DNA from: Paralichthys olivaceus
Taxonomy: Eukaryota > Chordata > Actinopteri > Pleuronectiformes > Paralichthyidae
Reading direction: 5' to 3'
DNA length: 64,000 nt
Assembly: GCF_024713975.1 (NCBI RefSeq)
Contig: NC_091103.1
Span: 2,217,501 to 2,281,500, forward strand
The notes below the pieces were generated by a model. That model made no database searches. It was not told where the DNA came from and saw nothing but the letters and a program-made list of their open reading frames with translations. Position numbers and translations under genes: made by a program. How positions within the stretch are numbered: the first letter of the stretch is position 1; each line of letters begins with the position of its first letter. Shown here piece by piece: positions 45,301 through 56,228 of this stretch.

Positions 45301-45660
45301 AAACAAATATATAGCTGATGTAAACCCACCTGAATCTTTTCTCTGTTCCATTGTGTCCATGAGCTGTCACTGAAGATGGACTGTTTTAGACAAAGCATGG
45401 GTACCGACTGTATGTCACCCCCTAGAACCTCTAGAATATCGAATGTATGTGCCCTGTTGTTTTGCGCCTCTCCAGCTCGATTTGAATGCATTTTGAAGAA
45501 CCCCACTTTCAGTCACAACCCTGAAAATGCAACAGCTTTCCAAGTGCAGATTTTTTTTAAAGAGAAATGTTAACGTTATACTTGTGTCTCCCACCGATGG
45601 GTGTCTCTCTTTGTTCTTTATGGAACTCAAATACAGTCTTTGTTATTAAAGAGAGGAAAA
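42397..45660 (+). other. ULK2 3'UTR
   Basis: About 3.2 kb of AT-rich non-coding sequence after the ULK2 stop. Candidate signals: AATAAA at 44719-44724 and ATTAAA at 45645-45650, the latter followed by a G/A-rich stretch. A complete MITE (43439-43830) lies inside. A (CA)n run is at about 42413-42440 and a (GT)n run at 44524-44545. The long antisense open frame at 44768-45370 is low-complexity and not credible. Confidence 0.6.
43439..43830. mobile_element. MITE family C, complete copy in the ULK2 3'UTR
   Basis: A 392-bp element. The left end TTAAAGGGGCATTCCACTGA corresponds to the complement of the right end (TTAAAGGGATATTCCACCAA read inward), with four mismatches in 20. It is bounded by TTAA on both sides and has no coding capacity. 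It is distinct in its interior from families A and B but shares the TTAAAGG start. Confidence 0.8.
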
Positions 45661-47258
45661 ACAAAGACCTCTGCCTGTGTTTTTATTTTATTCTCGATAC
45701 CGTGCAGCTTAGTGTGGGTGCAAAGTTCACAACTGAAAAAGTAAATAAATTAACTTTGAAAGAGATGTCAGATGAGTAGTAGTAATTAGAATAATGATGA
45801 TTATAATTACAAATGATTCAACATTATGTTGAATGTTAAGCTGCAGTTCTATTGTTGTACATAAACATTAATTTGAAGCCTTATAAAATGTAATATTCGT
45901 GACAGTGAAGAGCAGTTTGAGTGAGAGAACATATCAAGGTATCACTGAACAGTCTTCAGGTCAGGACAGGCTCCTGTATGTCTCAAGACAGTTATCTACA
46001 ACTGCTGCATCACAGTAACAACAAAGTCTTCTGGGTAAGTTCCAAGTACACACAGTGGTATTAGTGAAGCGTTCACACACACACGAGGGAACATGAGGGA
46101 TTTGCAGCATGTCATTACCCAGCATGCCTCATGTAAATGTTGTCAACCAAACTTGTTCTGGTTTTGTGGAAGAGATGACTTAACCCAGTTTAAGTTTCTT
46201 TCCTCCGTTGTGTACAGTACACACGTACACAGTACAGCTACACAGGTGTTAGTACAACGTGACAGTAACATTCTCTACATTGTGCATATCACATTGTCCT
46301 TCTATTGCAATTAATGATTATTACAATGTGCAAACAAGAGTAAACAGGATTTATTTTGTCACTGGAATGCTTTATAATAGCTTTTATTTTGAAAAGTTGT
46401 GAATTTAGGTCTGCAGATTATGTCAGCATGTGATCTTCATATACCGTCTACGCATGCAATGTAAAGAAAACACAAAACACTCAAGTAAATCATTCAACTT
46501 ATATCTAAACCACACACACACGACCAGTGATGAAGCATTCACTTCGTTGCAGATAGAACCAGGTAGGATGAACACAGAGTTTTCTGAGAAAGCACACAAA
46601 CAACACACAGTGACAGTGCGTTGAGGAGGACTCACTGAAGTAACGAGGCTTGTGAGGAGCTGGTGTGAGACACCTGGACACCAGCAGAGACAAAACGCAG
46701 CCTGGGGACACATTGGGACAGTTGTTACGGTGGGAGGGGCTCTGCAGACCATGCGTGGCCCTGATTGGCTGTTTTTCTTCAGTGACGCACTCAACCACCA
46801 ATCGCTGCAGGCTCCACTTGGAGGTTTGCTTCTGTAACAACACGAGCTTATAACTGTGTCGATACGAGGCGCACGACATCCGAGCTGGTGGAAGAGGAGA
46901 AGCTCTGAAGGTAAAACCTCTTTCTCTTTCAAAGCTTGTCTTCGTGTGTGCTTGTAGTGACGTCACCCAGCTAACACTCGAATACGTGCTGTGGCTCTAA
47001 TCGCTGTTTCTAACGCCGTCAGCTGCAGCTTTTAGCCACCGAGCTAAAGCAGCTGGCGTTATTTCACTGGTTCTCCTCCCAGAGAACCTCCAACAACACC
47101 ACCACCACGTGACCGGAGAGCCAAACACAGCATGAACAAACAGTGAACATGTGATGAGGATTTAAAACTGTGCAGCTGAAGCAGAGAGTTCATGTGAGGG
47201 GACTGAGAGGTTTTTATTTCTCCTCGTGTTGTTCTGAGCTGCACAGATGGAATAAGAG
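45661..47258 (+). promoter_or_regulatory. ULK2-ALDH3A2 intergenic region with ALDH3A2 copy 1 promoter and non-coding first exon
   Basis: Sequence before about 46.6 kb is featureless. Two inverted CCAAT boxes flank 46764-46802 (ATTGG at 46764-46768, CCAAT at 46798-46802), with a GGGAGGGGC box just upstream. A likely non-coding first exon ends at 46910 with a GTAAAA donor; the coding exon starts after an intron of about 0.9 kb. No TATA box is evident. Antisense open frames over 46423-46966 are shadows. Confidence 0.5.
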
Positions 47259-47623
47259 TTAAAGCTCCAGTGTGTGAGATGTAGGTGAAAGGGAACTATT
47301 GGCTGAAATGTAATGTAGAATAATCCTCATGATGTTTGTTTCATCTAAGTTGTATGAACTGTAGTTTTCTTTAGTCCAGAAAAGACCCTTTATATTTAAA
47401 TACTTTATATTTACATGGAGGGGACCCTCTCTACGGAGGCCGCCATGTTTTTTTACATTAGTCCAGACTGAACAAACTAAAACCTTTTGAGTTTTTATGA
47501 CAATTAAAGTTTACCACAGTTTCTTTTTCATGTTTGGAAGGAGAGGGGGAGGTGAGGGGTGTTCAACTGCAACATGACACTTCAACACTAGATGTCACTA
47601 AATTCTACACACTGCACCTTTAA
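47259..47623. mobile_element. MITE family A, longer copy
   Basis: A 365-bp element in the opposite orientation to the copy at 20163. It begins TTAAAGCTCCAGTGTGTGAG and ends with the complement of TTAAAGGTGCAGTGTGTAGA, with TTAA on both sides. It lies in the first intron of ALDH3A2 copy 1 and retains the central GAGGGGACCCTCTCTACGGA palindrome-like block, which is shortened in the other copy. Confidence 0.8.
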
Positions 47624-47833
47624 GCATCAACACAATCAAATCTTTGTGGAATTAAAGTGAAGCTTTACGTTTCTGTTCTGTGGATTGTGTGCACACAGTT
47701 CTTTACCAGTCTTCTCGATCACTCAGGGTGCTTTACAGTCAAAGTCGCATTCACATTCTTTTTAAATTAGCCAGACGTGATTTAAAGGGTTAATAGTTTA
47801 TAACATCTTTGTGTATCATCGTTTCTGTTAAAG

Positions 47834-50800
47834 ATGTCGCGGGAACAGCTTGTTGTTCAACGGGCCAGGAAGTCTTTCCAGACAGGAAACACCAAACGTC
47901 TGGAGTACAGGATCTGCCAGCTGAAGAGTCTGCTCCGCTTCATCACCGAGAGACGGAAGGACATTGCAGATGCTGTTAAAAGAGACCTGGGCAAGGTGGG
48001 TCAGTCAAAACTCAGGAGACTGGATGTACTGACAGAAGAGTGTGGCGGCTGCACTGGCAGGTCACTTTGCAGGAATATAACAGAATGCAGTTGGCTAAAT
48101 CTATTCAGTTGCAGGTCATGAATCTTGGCAGCATTGAGGAGAATCAATCAAGTGCAATCATTCTTTCACCAAACACATACTTAAATATGAACGTGTAGAC
48201 TGAATCATAGTTTATGGAGAACACTTATCAGAGAGTGTGTGGGACACATGAAAGATCTTGGTGTTGGGACTGAAGGTTTAAACCCGACTTCGGGTCTTTC
48301 AGAGTGAAAATGGGACGGAGCTGTTTGAGACGCTGGGACTGGAGGGGGAGATAAAGCTGGCGATAGAGAAACTGGCAGAGTGGGCAGCTCCTCGACCTGT
48401 GGAGAAGAACCTCCTCACTCTACAGGATGAGGTTTACGTCCAGCCGGAGCCCCTGGGAGTGGTGCTTATTATTGGAGCCTGGAACTACCCCTGGGCTGTC
48501 ACACTCCAGCCGCTGGTTGGTGCTATAGCTGCAGGTACCAAATACACTCATGTACACCAACGTATACACTAACAGAGAACTTCATTAGTTAGATGCAGAT
48601 TGACCACAAGATGGCGTATTTACTTAAAGTTGGACCCGTAAGAAACAGACCGGTCTGAGAGGGAGCAAAATAAAGAGCAGAGAGGTAGAGGCCAGGATCT
48701 GTGCACATATTTACATTGCTACACACTTCTAACTATACTATAACTAGTACTTTTGTTAATTGAACAAAGAATCTTTTGGTATCTCATTGTGTGCAAAGAT
48801 TAAGGATTGTCATCATCTGCCATTGTGTTGTGTTTATGTTATTAACAAATGAAAGACGTCTGTGATCTATGGCTTCTTCTTCATCTTTCAGGTAATGCAG
48901 CAGTAATAAAGCCATCTGAGGTCAGCTCACAGTCTGCCAAGGTCATGGAGGAGCTTCTCCCTCAATACATAGATAAAGTGAGCTCATCCGCTTCGTTTGA
49001 TATGATGCTTTTACTCTTTTTACCTTCGTTTACATTGAGTGGAAAATGTACAAGGAACTTTAACGACTGGATGTTGTTTCTCTAGGACCTGTACCCAGTC
49101 GTGACAGGTGGAGTGTCAGAGACCCAGGAGCTGCTAAAGCAGAGATTTGACCACATTTTCTACACAGGAAACAGCACAGTTGGTAAACTGGTGATGGAGG
49201 CTGCAGCTCGCCACCTCACGCCAGTGACCCTGGAACTGGGAGGGAAGAGTCCCTGTTACATTGACAAGAACTGTGACATCCCTGTGGCATGTCGGTCAGT
49301 TTCATTTTTACAAATAATACATTTCCTGCTCATTGTCAGGACTTTAAAGCTCTCAGTTAATCTTATTGGAGTTGTTCATAGTAAAGTATGCAAAGCAGCT
49401 ATCTGGACTTTTAAAGATCAGATGTTCTGAGGGTGTGTTGTGTGTGTGACTTATGTTTTCTGATGTATCTCCCGTCAAACAAACCAATGACCAGTAACTG
49501 GTCCACAGTCTCTCTCATACACAATGAATATCCGCTTTTGTTTTCTTAATAATTACATGACAACATAAAACTGTGTCTAAGACTTTTTTATTATCAACAC
49601 AGTCGCATCACATGGGGAAAATTTGTCAACTGTGGTCAGACATGCATCGCTCCAGACTACATTCTGTGTGAACCCTCCATCCAGGACAGAGTAGTGGAGG
49701 AGATTAAGAAGAGCATTAAGGTTGGTCTGACATAAAGTTTGTAGTAGCTTTACAGTAATTAAATGGGTTTTTTTTAATAGTAGCAATAGTAAGATAAATT
49801 TGAGCTCTTTTTAAATCCAATGTTTGTGTTTTATACTCACATCTTAATATTTTTGTGAAAGTTTACACGATTTCATTTCATCAATGCTTTTATGTTTGTA
49901 AAAAGATTTACCAAAGTTTTTTAATCCTTAGTCTTGAGGAATCGTAATTTTATTTTTCTTTGTTGAAACTCGAATCGATCTGAAGAAACTCGTATATGTG
50001 TTTTATGTCACAGGAGTTTTACACTGATGATCCGAAGACCTTTGAGGACTACGGACGCATCATCAACCAGCGACACTTTAAGAGGGTCATGGCTCTGATG
50101 GAGGGGAGCACAGTAGCTGTTGGTGGAGATAGCGATGAATCCCAATGCTACATCGGTACGTCATATGTTTCACACGCTGGTTATCTTTGAAAAGCATCTG
50201 TCGGGCCTCATGCCATTGATTCACTTCTTTAAAAATCACTGTGCTCTGTGATTGTACCTCAAACTGCGTGAAGCAAGATGTGCTCTGTGTAACTTTCCTG
50301 CGAGAAGCAACTCACTGAGTGAGAGTCACCGGCATTAACGACAAGAATAAGGCTCCGAAAGTTTAAGAGTAATGTGGAAGTGTAGATCAGTGAAAACGAA
50401 TGCTCCTGCAGCAGTTGGGTTATTCAGTCATTCTGTTTTCTGATATGAGATTGTGGACGTTTGTGGATTTGTTCTTTGTTTCAAAATCGTTACCCGTCTG
50501 TTCTGTATGAGAAGAAGTATGAGTAGATTATAGTCCACAACCTTTGAATGACCATCTGCTTCCTGAACCCTGGCAGCCCCCACCGTGTTGAGAGATGTTA
50601 TGGAGACATCGAAAGTGATGAAGGAGGAGATCTTTGGGCCACTCCTGCCGATCATCACTGTCAGCAACGTAGACGAGGCCCTCCAGTTCATTAACGAGAG
50701 AGAGAAACCTCTGGTTGTCTATGTGTTCACCCATGACAACAAGGTAAATCACCAACAGACACACACGTTTCCCTTTATTCAAATTAACATTCCCACACTG

Positions 50801-53165
50801 CTCTGTTGTACTTGCCCTGATCTGTCCTCTCTGACCAACAGCTGATCAAAAGGGTGATAGCTGAGACATCTAGTGGAGCTCTGCTGGCTAACGACTGTCT
50901 GGTCCACTTCACTGTCAGTGCTCTGCCCTTCGGAGGAGTTGGTGAGTGTGTGAATGTAAAATCCACCTGCAGCTTTTTCTGCTCGTGAGCTGAATCCTCC
51001 CTCTGCTCCCTCAGGTAACAGTGGTATGGGGTGCTACCATGGCCAACACAGCTTCGATCAGCTGAGCCACCTGCGGAGCTGTCTCATCAAGAAGCTGAAT
51101 ATGGAGGGAGTGAACAGCATGCGTTACCCGCCGCACACCGCCAAGAAACTGGGCTGGGCTCGATTCTTTCTGCTCAAGCAGGTCAACGTGTGCAGGCTGC
51201 GCCGCATGGCACTGCTCGCCATGTTCATTGGCTTGGCTGCATTTCTGGTGCAGGTAAAGGAGAATATCATATCAGTCCAAAGAGAAATGAAAGGTTTTGA
51301 AATCAGTGATGCTGTAGTTATACAGGTGAGGAGTTTAAAAGGATGTTTCCTGGAAATAGCTTTGCAGTTTGGTACTAATTCAAAACATAATAGTTCAGTG
51401 ATGCTTTTTGGGTCAAATGAAGTTAAATGCAGCAACATTTTATGCTTCAATACAGAATTATTTGCTTTTCTTACATGTGCCGACAATCAGTAGAAATATA
51501 TGAATCAGAAGATGAACACACGCTCTTTATTTCCATAAAAATATACATTTATTATTCCTGGAAACATCTCATTCAACCCACATAATGTCTTTTTATAACA
51601 AGTACAGTTCATTGAGACAACTCACATTCAAATGCGTATTAGAACAGTGTGTTTGACGTATATTCACAGATGTTCTTTCCCATGTTATTCTTAGCAGAAT
51701 ACTTTATGTGTTTTCTGTGACTGAACACAACGTACAACCCTTTGGTTTGACTTAAAAGCCACATTAGTCATAAGTTGCCCAACGAAACTTGGAGGCTACA
51801 AAACCCATCAACCAGGGAACACGCTTACTTGTCTTCAGTACATCAGTCATTTTCACGAGTAGACTGTTTTACTGACAAGCTTCTCTGTGATGACAGATCA
51901 TCCATCCAGTCATCATGACCCAGCTTCATGTTGCGCCACAAAACAGAAACTAACAGCAACCAAAGATGGCGATTCAGCACATCTTTACTTAATGATATAA
52001 ATTATATTTCAAAATGGAATGGACTCAATTTACAGAAAACAATGACTCGGCAATCGCCTCACCAACAGTGATCTGGGAAACAGCCAAAGCAGAACTGAGA
52101 GGGAAAATCAGCAGAAGTAGAAAACAAACTCAGTAACGAAATTCCTATGCAGCCACCCCAACAGAACAAACACTGAAAGAAATTAAAGACGCTAAACTCC
52201 CACACAGTCATCAATACAAAGACAATTCATGTTACAAAGACTACAACCATTTTGAACATAATGACAAATAAGGCAATAAGGAGAAATCACTAATCTCAAC
52301 AATCAAGGACTCAACAGGAAACATCACCAATGATCCACAGGCAATAAATAATATCTTTAGACATAACTACCATGACTTATATAGTGAAAAAACATAGCAG
52401 ATATAGAATACATTCAATTAAAACATTCAATCAAGGCAAAGATACATGTAGATACCTCAAGCATCAATAAAAGCACTTTCAAAAATGTATAAACTCATAT
52501 CTTCCACGGACTCTACCGATGTCTCTTATATTCCAATGAAGAAATGATTAAAAACCTCAACATCCACACATTTTTGGAACAAAACATTTAACAACATCTT
52601 CAGTAAGTATCTGAATACAAACATACGATTAAAACATTACAAGATCTTTCACAAACACATCACAAGATACGATCAGTGCAAACAGTTCAATAAAGTCAAC
52701 TCAGCAATCCTCAAACCTATGACTATGATGTCACATGACTGGTAATGTATACACTGTATAATTGAAAGTAAAGTGCACGTATTTTCACAGTGACCCTTTT
52801 GTGCGATGACTGTTTACAGGCTTTTAAATAATGACAAACATATTTTCCCAAGATAACCAGATATGAGTACTCCGCTCCACATACCTCAGTCCTACAGGCC
52901 TGTACCCTCACACAACAATGGCTTTGTCCGCTGCAGACAATGTGTGGTGTTGTCCAGGAAATGAAACACTGATTGCCCCCTCATCTACCCTCCCTTTAAT
53001 TACCCAGCATGCTTCACTCTCCTCTGCTAAATGGCCTCTATTGTTTTGGTCACCCCCGCTGTTTTTGTTGACATCCACACTTGTGCTCCTGCAAACAGTT
53101 AAAGTCATATTTCTAACAGTTTTTGTGTCTCGTATTTCCTGCAGAGGTTCCTGCGAAGAGGCTGA
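47834..53165 (+). CDS. aldh3a2: ALDH3A2-type fatty aldehyde dehydrogenase, tandem copy 1
   Basis: NAD-dependent oxidation of long-chain aliphatic aldehydes to fatty acids; the family is tail-anchored in ER/peroxisome membranes, and human deficiency causes Sjogren-Larsson syndrome. Ten coding exons: 47834-47995, 48303-48534, 48892-48977, 49086-49294, 49603-49720, 50014-50155, 50577-50743, 50842-50941, 51015-51253, 53145-53165; 491 aa. Seen: [20 protein letters not shown]-site GNSTVGK, catalytic Glu in LELGGKSP, catalytic Cys in [33 protein letters not shown]. The tail WARFFLLKQ plus a hydrophobic helix ([15 protein letters not shown]) resembles the human anchor; the final 7-codon exon adds RFLRRG. 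Reading through the exon-9 donor would instead add about 80 residues. Odd: exon 8 reads SSGALLAND where the family usually has SSGGVxxND. Confidence 0.92.
51962..52700 (+). mobile_element. L1-clade LINE ORF2 remnant
   Basis: Translation gives phrases typical of the L1 ORF2 region between endonuclease and reverse transcriptase: [43 protein letters not shown], and later [13 protein letters not shown] and HDLYS. Several frameshifts and stops are present, and a later ORF2-like piece follows after 52480 ([16 protein letters not shown], then FWNKTFNN). It lies in the last intron of ALDH3A2 copy 1. It is dead and truncated, with no intact reading frame. Confidence 0.75.
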
Positions 53166-53367
53166 CAAGCTGAACCAATGACCTGATCCTAGGTCAGCCA
53201 CATGGACTACTGTCCCACAAGTGAAATAAGGCACTGGTCCATATCATTTCTCATTTCTGTGGACAGACTGAACTGATTTATGTCTTTAAAATATGTTTCT
53301 CGCATCTTGTTTTTATTAAACTTCAAGCTGCTTCTATGGTTTTTATTCTCTTACACCAATTTATAGA

Positions 53368-53373
53368 AATAAA
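53368..53373 (+). terminator. ALDH3A2 copy 1 polyadenylation signal
   Basis: AATAAA about 200 bp after the stop at 53163-53165. A second AATAAA at 53554-53559 could extend the 3'UTR. Confidence 0.6.
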
Positions 53374-53687
53374 ATCTGGAATGTTTTTAATTGAACCTGG
53401 TAAATGGAGATTTTAGTATAAGAATGTGGCATTATTATGACACTCAGACTACCGTTCACATGGTCATTCATCACATTGATTATCATGTTTGCTTTTAATC
53501 TATGTATGATATCACTTTGATTTCTGATCATATTTTTATTTGTGGTTTCTGTGAATAAACATCAACCAAAACATGTTTTATGATTCATTGTGTTGCTGTC
53601 GACATGGAAGTGTTGATCTGGTGTGAAAATGGTGAACATCATTACGGTGTCATGTTATTCACAAGATCCTAAAGTTATCCTGTGAAT

Positions 53688-53689
<2 letters not shown>

Positions 53690-53722
<33 letters not shown>

Positions 53723-53734
53723 CGTGTGTGTGTG
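53690..53734. repeat. (GT)n microsatellite
   Basis: GT tract with one TTC interruption, in the short spacer between the two ALDH3A2 genes. Confidence 0.95.
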
Positions 53735-54661
53735 GCTGGGGGTGGTCTCCTTGTCACAGTGGCTATGTGGTTGGTGAACAGTGCAACCACACAGTCAGTG
53801 AGGCCGAAGCGTGTCAGACATCTGAGCCTCTGTCACATCAGACCACTGACGGACACAGACACAGTGTTTTTATAGAGACTCTGGACTCCGGTGAGTACAA
53901 CTCTTCATACCCATGTTCATTCTAGTGCTTGTCACAGTGTCGCTGGCCGCTCATCAGCTGGATTAACATCTGACAGAATGAAAAACCCTTGAAACAACAA
54001 TCTGGTAATAATTTTGTGGTTCTTTGTTTTAAAATCTGACAAAGAATAACACATAATCAAGCCACTGATTCACTGTGAATGTATGTAACAGTATGTTCTG
54101 TAAAAACTACATTCATCTACTAAGATTATTCTTTCATCTAGGAGATCTTAAATTAATTTTGGTTGTGACAGAACTCACTGTCTGTTTTAAAAATCATTTC
54201 TTTACTTTATTAAGTCCCTAATGGTAATTTTAACTGAATGCTATATATTTATTTATAGATCTTAGGTTGTTTTACTGGTTTGTCCTTCCATTTTATCTTT
54301 ATTCATTTATCTATTTTCTCTGGATTGTTAATCTACATTTACAAGAGAACCTCTCTTTAACATTTTATTATTTTAGCTTTGTTATCTCTGTCGTCTCCTC
54401 TTTTATTGTATCAATTCATCCTTTAAGCTCTATCTTTGTTTACCTGCCTTTGCTGTGTCCACTTGTTTGTGGATGGGGTGAGGAGAATCGATGCTATTAT
54501 TTTAAATTCATTTTTTCTGTAGCTCTAGGTCCTTTCTCTCGATTTAAAATAAGTCTGGATTAGCTCCTCACTGTATATGAGGTAGGTTAGAGGGCAGTGC
54601 TAAGAAATAGACGTTGTTTTGGGCCATTTTCATTTTAAAAATGTAAATATGTTAATCCAGA
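53735..54661 (+). other. Spacer and probable 5'UTR of ALDH3A2 copy 2
   Basis: A probable non-coding exon ends at 53890 with GTGAGTAC. The next exon begins at 54661 after a pyrimidine-poor but acceptable ATGTTAATCCAG acceptor, one base before the ATG. No other feature is recognised; the distance between the two genes (stop to first coding ATG) is about 1.5 kb. Confidence 0.4.
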
Positions 54662-56188
54662 ATGGATAATGGCGTTTCCTGCAGTGTACGTATGGATAGA
54701 CAGACGGTGCAGCGGACCAGGGAGGCCTTCCTGAGTGGCAGGACCCGGCCTCTGGAGTTCAGGCTGCAGCAGCTGCAGGCCCTGCTGAAGATGATCACTG
54801 AGAAAGAGACTGAGATTTCCACTGCACTCAAACAGGACATCAACAGGGTGAGTGGAAAGACAGCCACAGCTGAATATCACACGTAGGCCCATGTCGCTGG
54901 TTGTGGAACTGTCCAGTTGACAGAATTCTGGGATTCCCACAGAGCCAGTACGACACGCCTCTCCTGGAGCTGATCGGAATTGAGAATGAGATCAAGCTGG
55001 CGATAGACAAACTGGCCGTGTGGGCAGCTCCTCGGCCTGTAGAGAAGAACCTCCTCACCATATCGGATGAGGTTTATATTCAGCCTGAGCCCCTGGGAGT
55101 GGTTCTTATTATTGGAGCCTGGAACTACCCCTGGGCCCTCACTCTGCTGCCCCTGATTGGAGCCATAGCTGCAGGTAATGAACTCTTTTGGCTCAATAAC
55201 CTCAATATCTGCCTGTCGCTTGTTTAGTAAAGTAGACCTCCAAATGCATCTGTAGTGCCAGACTGAAGTCAGCACAGAACGATATTTTTAGTTATTTCAG
55301 ATTAGATCTCAGTTTGGGAGAGATGTGGTGGAGGGTTATTAGAGATTATCAGTCCATGTACTAGTGAAAGTTTGACCATTTACATTCTAACATGCAACCA
55401 AACTAAGAGAAGAGTGATAAACGAGTCTTCCAGTCCGTGTGCACACAACTTCACAGTCCTGAGAACTTTAATTGGCTACAGGTCCTCATGAAATCGGAGA
55501 GACCAAAGCTTCCAGGGATAATCAGGTTTCTCACTTTAAACTAGTGGTGAAACATTTGAATAATTATTATTTAACATTGATGCATCATCCATAATAAACA
55601 TTGGTTCGAACATTTAATGCTGTGTAGCCTCATGAACAACCAGCCGACTCAGCTGTGTGGAGCTTTGTAGAGCACACACAGTCAGCTGCCAGCTGATCAG
55701 CAGAGATCCAGCAGCTAATTGGATGCTAATGTTGACTGGATGAGTAAATAGTTTGCTATAGCTTGCACTTTAACAATTCAACCCTCCATCCATCCACAAC
55801 CTGGGGCACAACCCTGACAGATCATCTGAGTGCTGCAGAGCCGACATACAGAGATAAACAACTATTTACAGTCACATTCACACTTATGAGCAACTTAGCT
55901 TCTCCAATTAACTTAAGCTTAAGATGTCTTTGGACTGTGGAGGAAACTTGTTCGCCAGAGAGAACATGCACACTCCACAGGCCCTGGTTAACTAGTGCTA
56001 ACCAATGTACCATGTTCTGCCCTAATGTTCTGTGGTCTTGGTTGCCGCAAGGCTCCTAATTGGTCAAAAAATAATTTAAAGCTTGTGAGAAAGTTTAAGA
56101 GAAAATATAAATATAAATAAATTCAGATATTGTCCTGCAATTGAACAGAAGGCTTAAGGGAATGTCTCCTGTCCTCCAGGCCTATCAG

Positions 56189-56228
<40 letters not shown>

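Noticed and set aside
44768-45370. 200-codon open frame on the minus strand, the longest single open frame in the window
   Set aside because: It is antisense to the ULK2 3'UTR, includes Lys-rich and Tyr/Thr/His-rich microsatellite-derived segments, and shows no domain or family resemblance.
46423-46966. Overlapping 169- and 153-codon minus-strand frames
   Set aside because: They overlap the ALDH3A2 copy 1 promoter and non-coding exon, show no family signature, and overlap each other in different frames.
51026-51493. Separate 155-codon frame
   Set aside because: This is a shadow of ALDH3A2 copy 1 exon 9 in another register plus intron sequence. Only the possible read-through of the true frame was kept as a finding.
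53686-53925. Cys/Val-rich open frame between the ALDH3A2 genes
   Set aside because: It is translated (GT)n microsatellite followed by unremarkable sequence; only the donor at 53890 is kept as a possible 5'UTR exon end.
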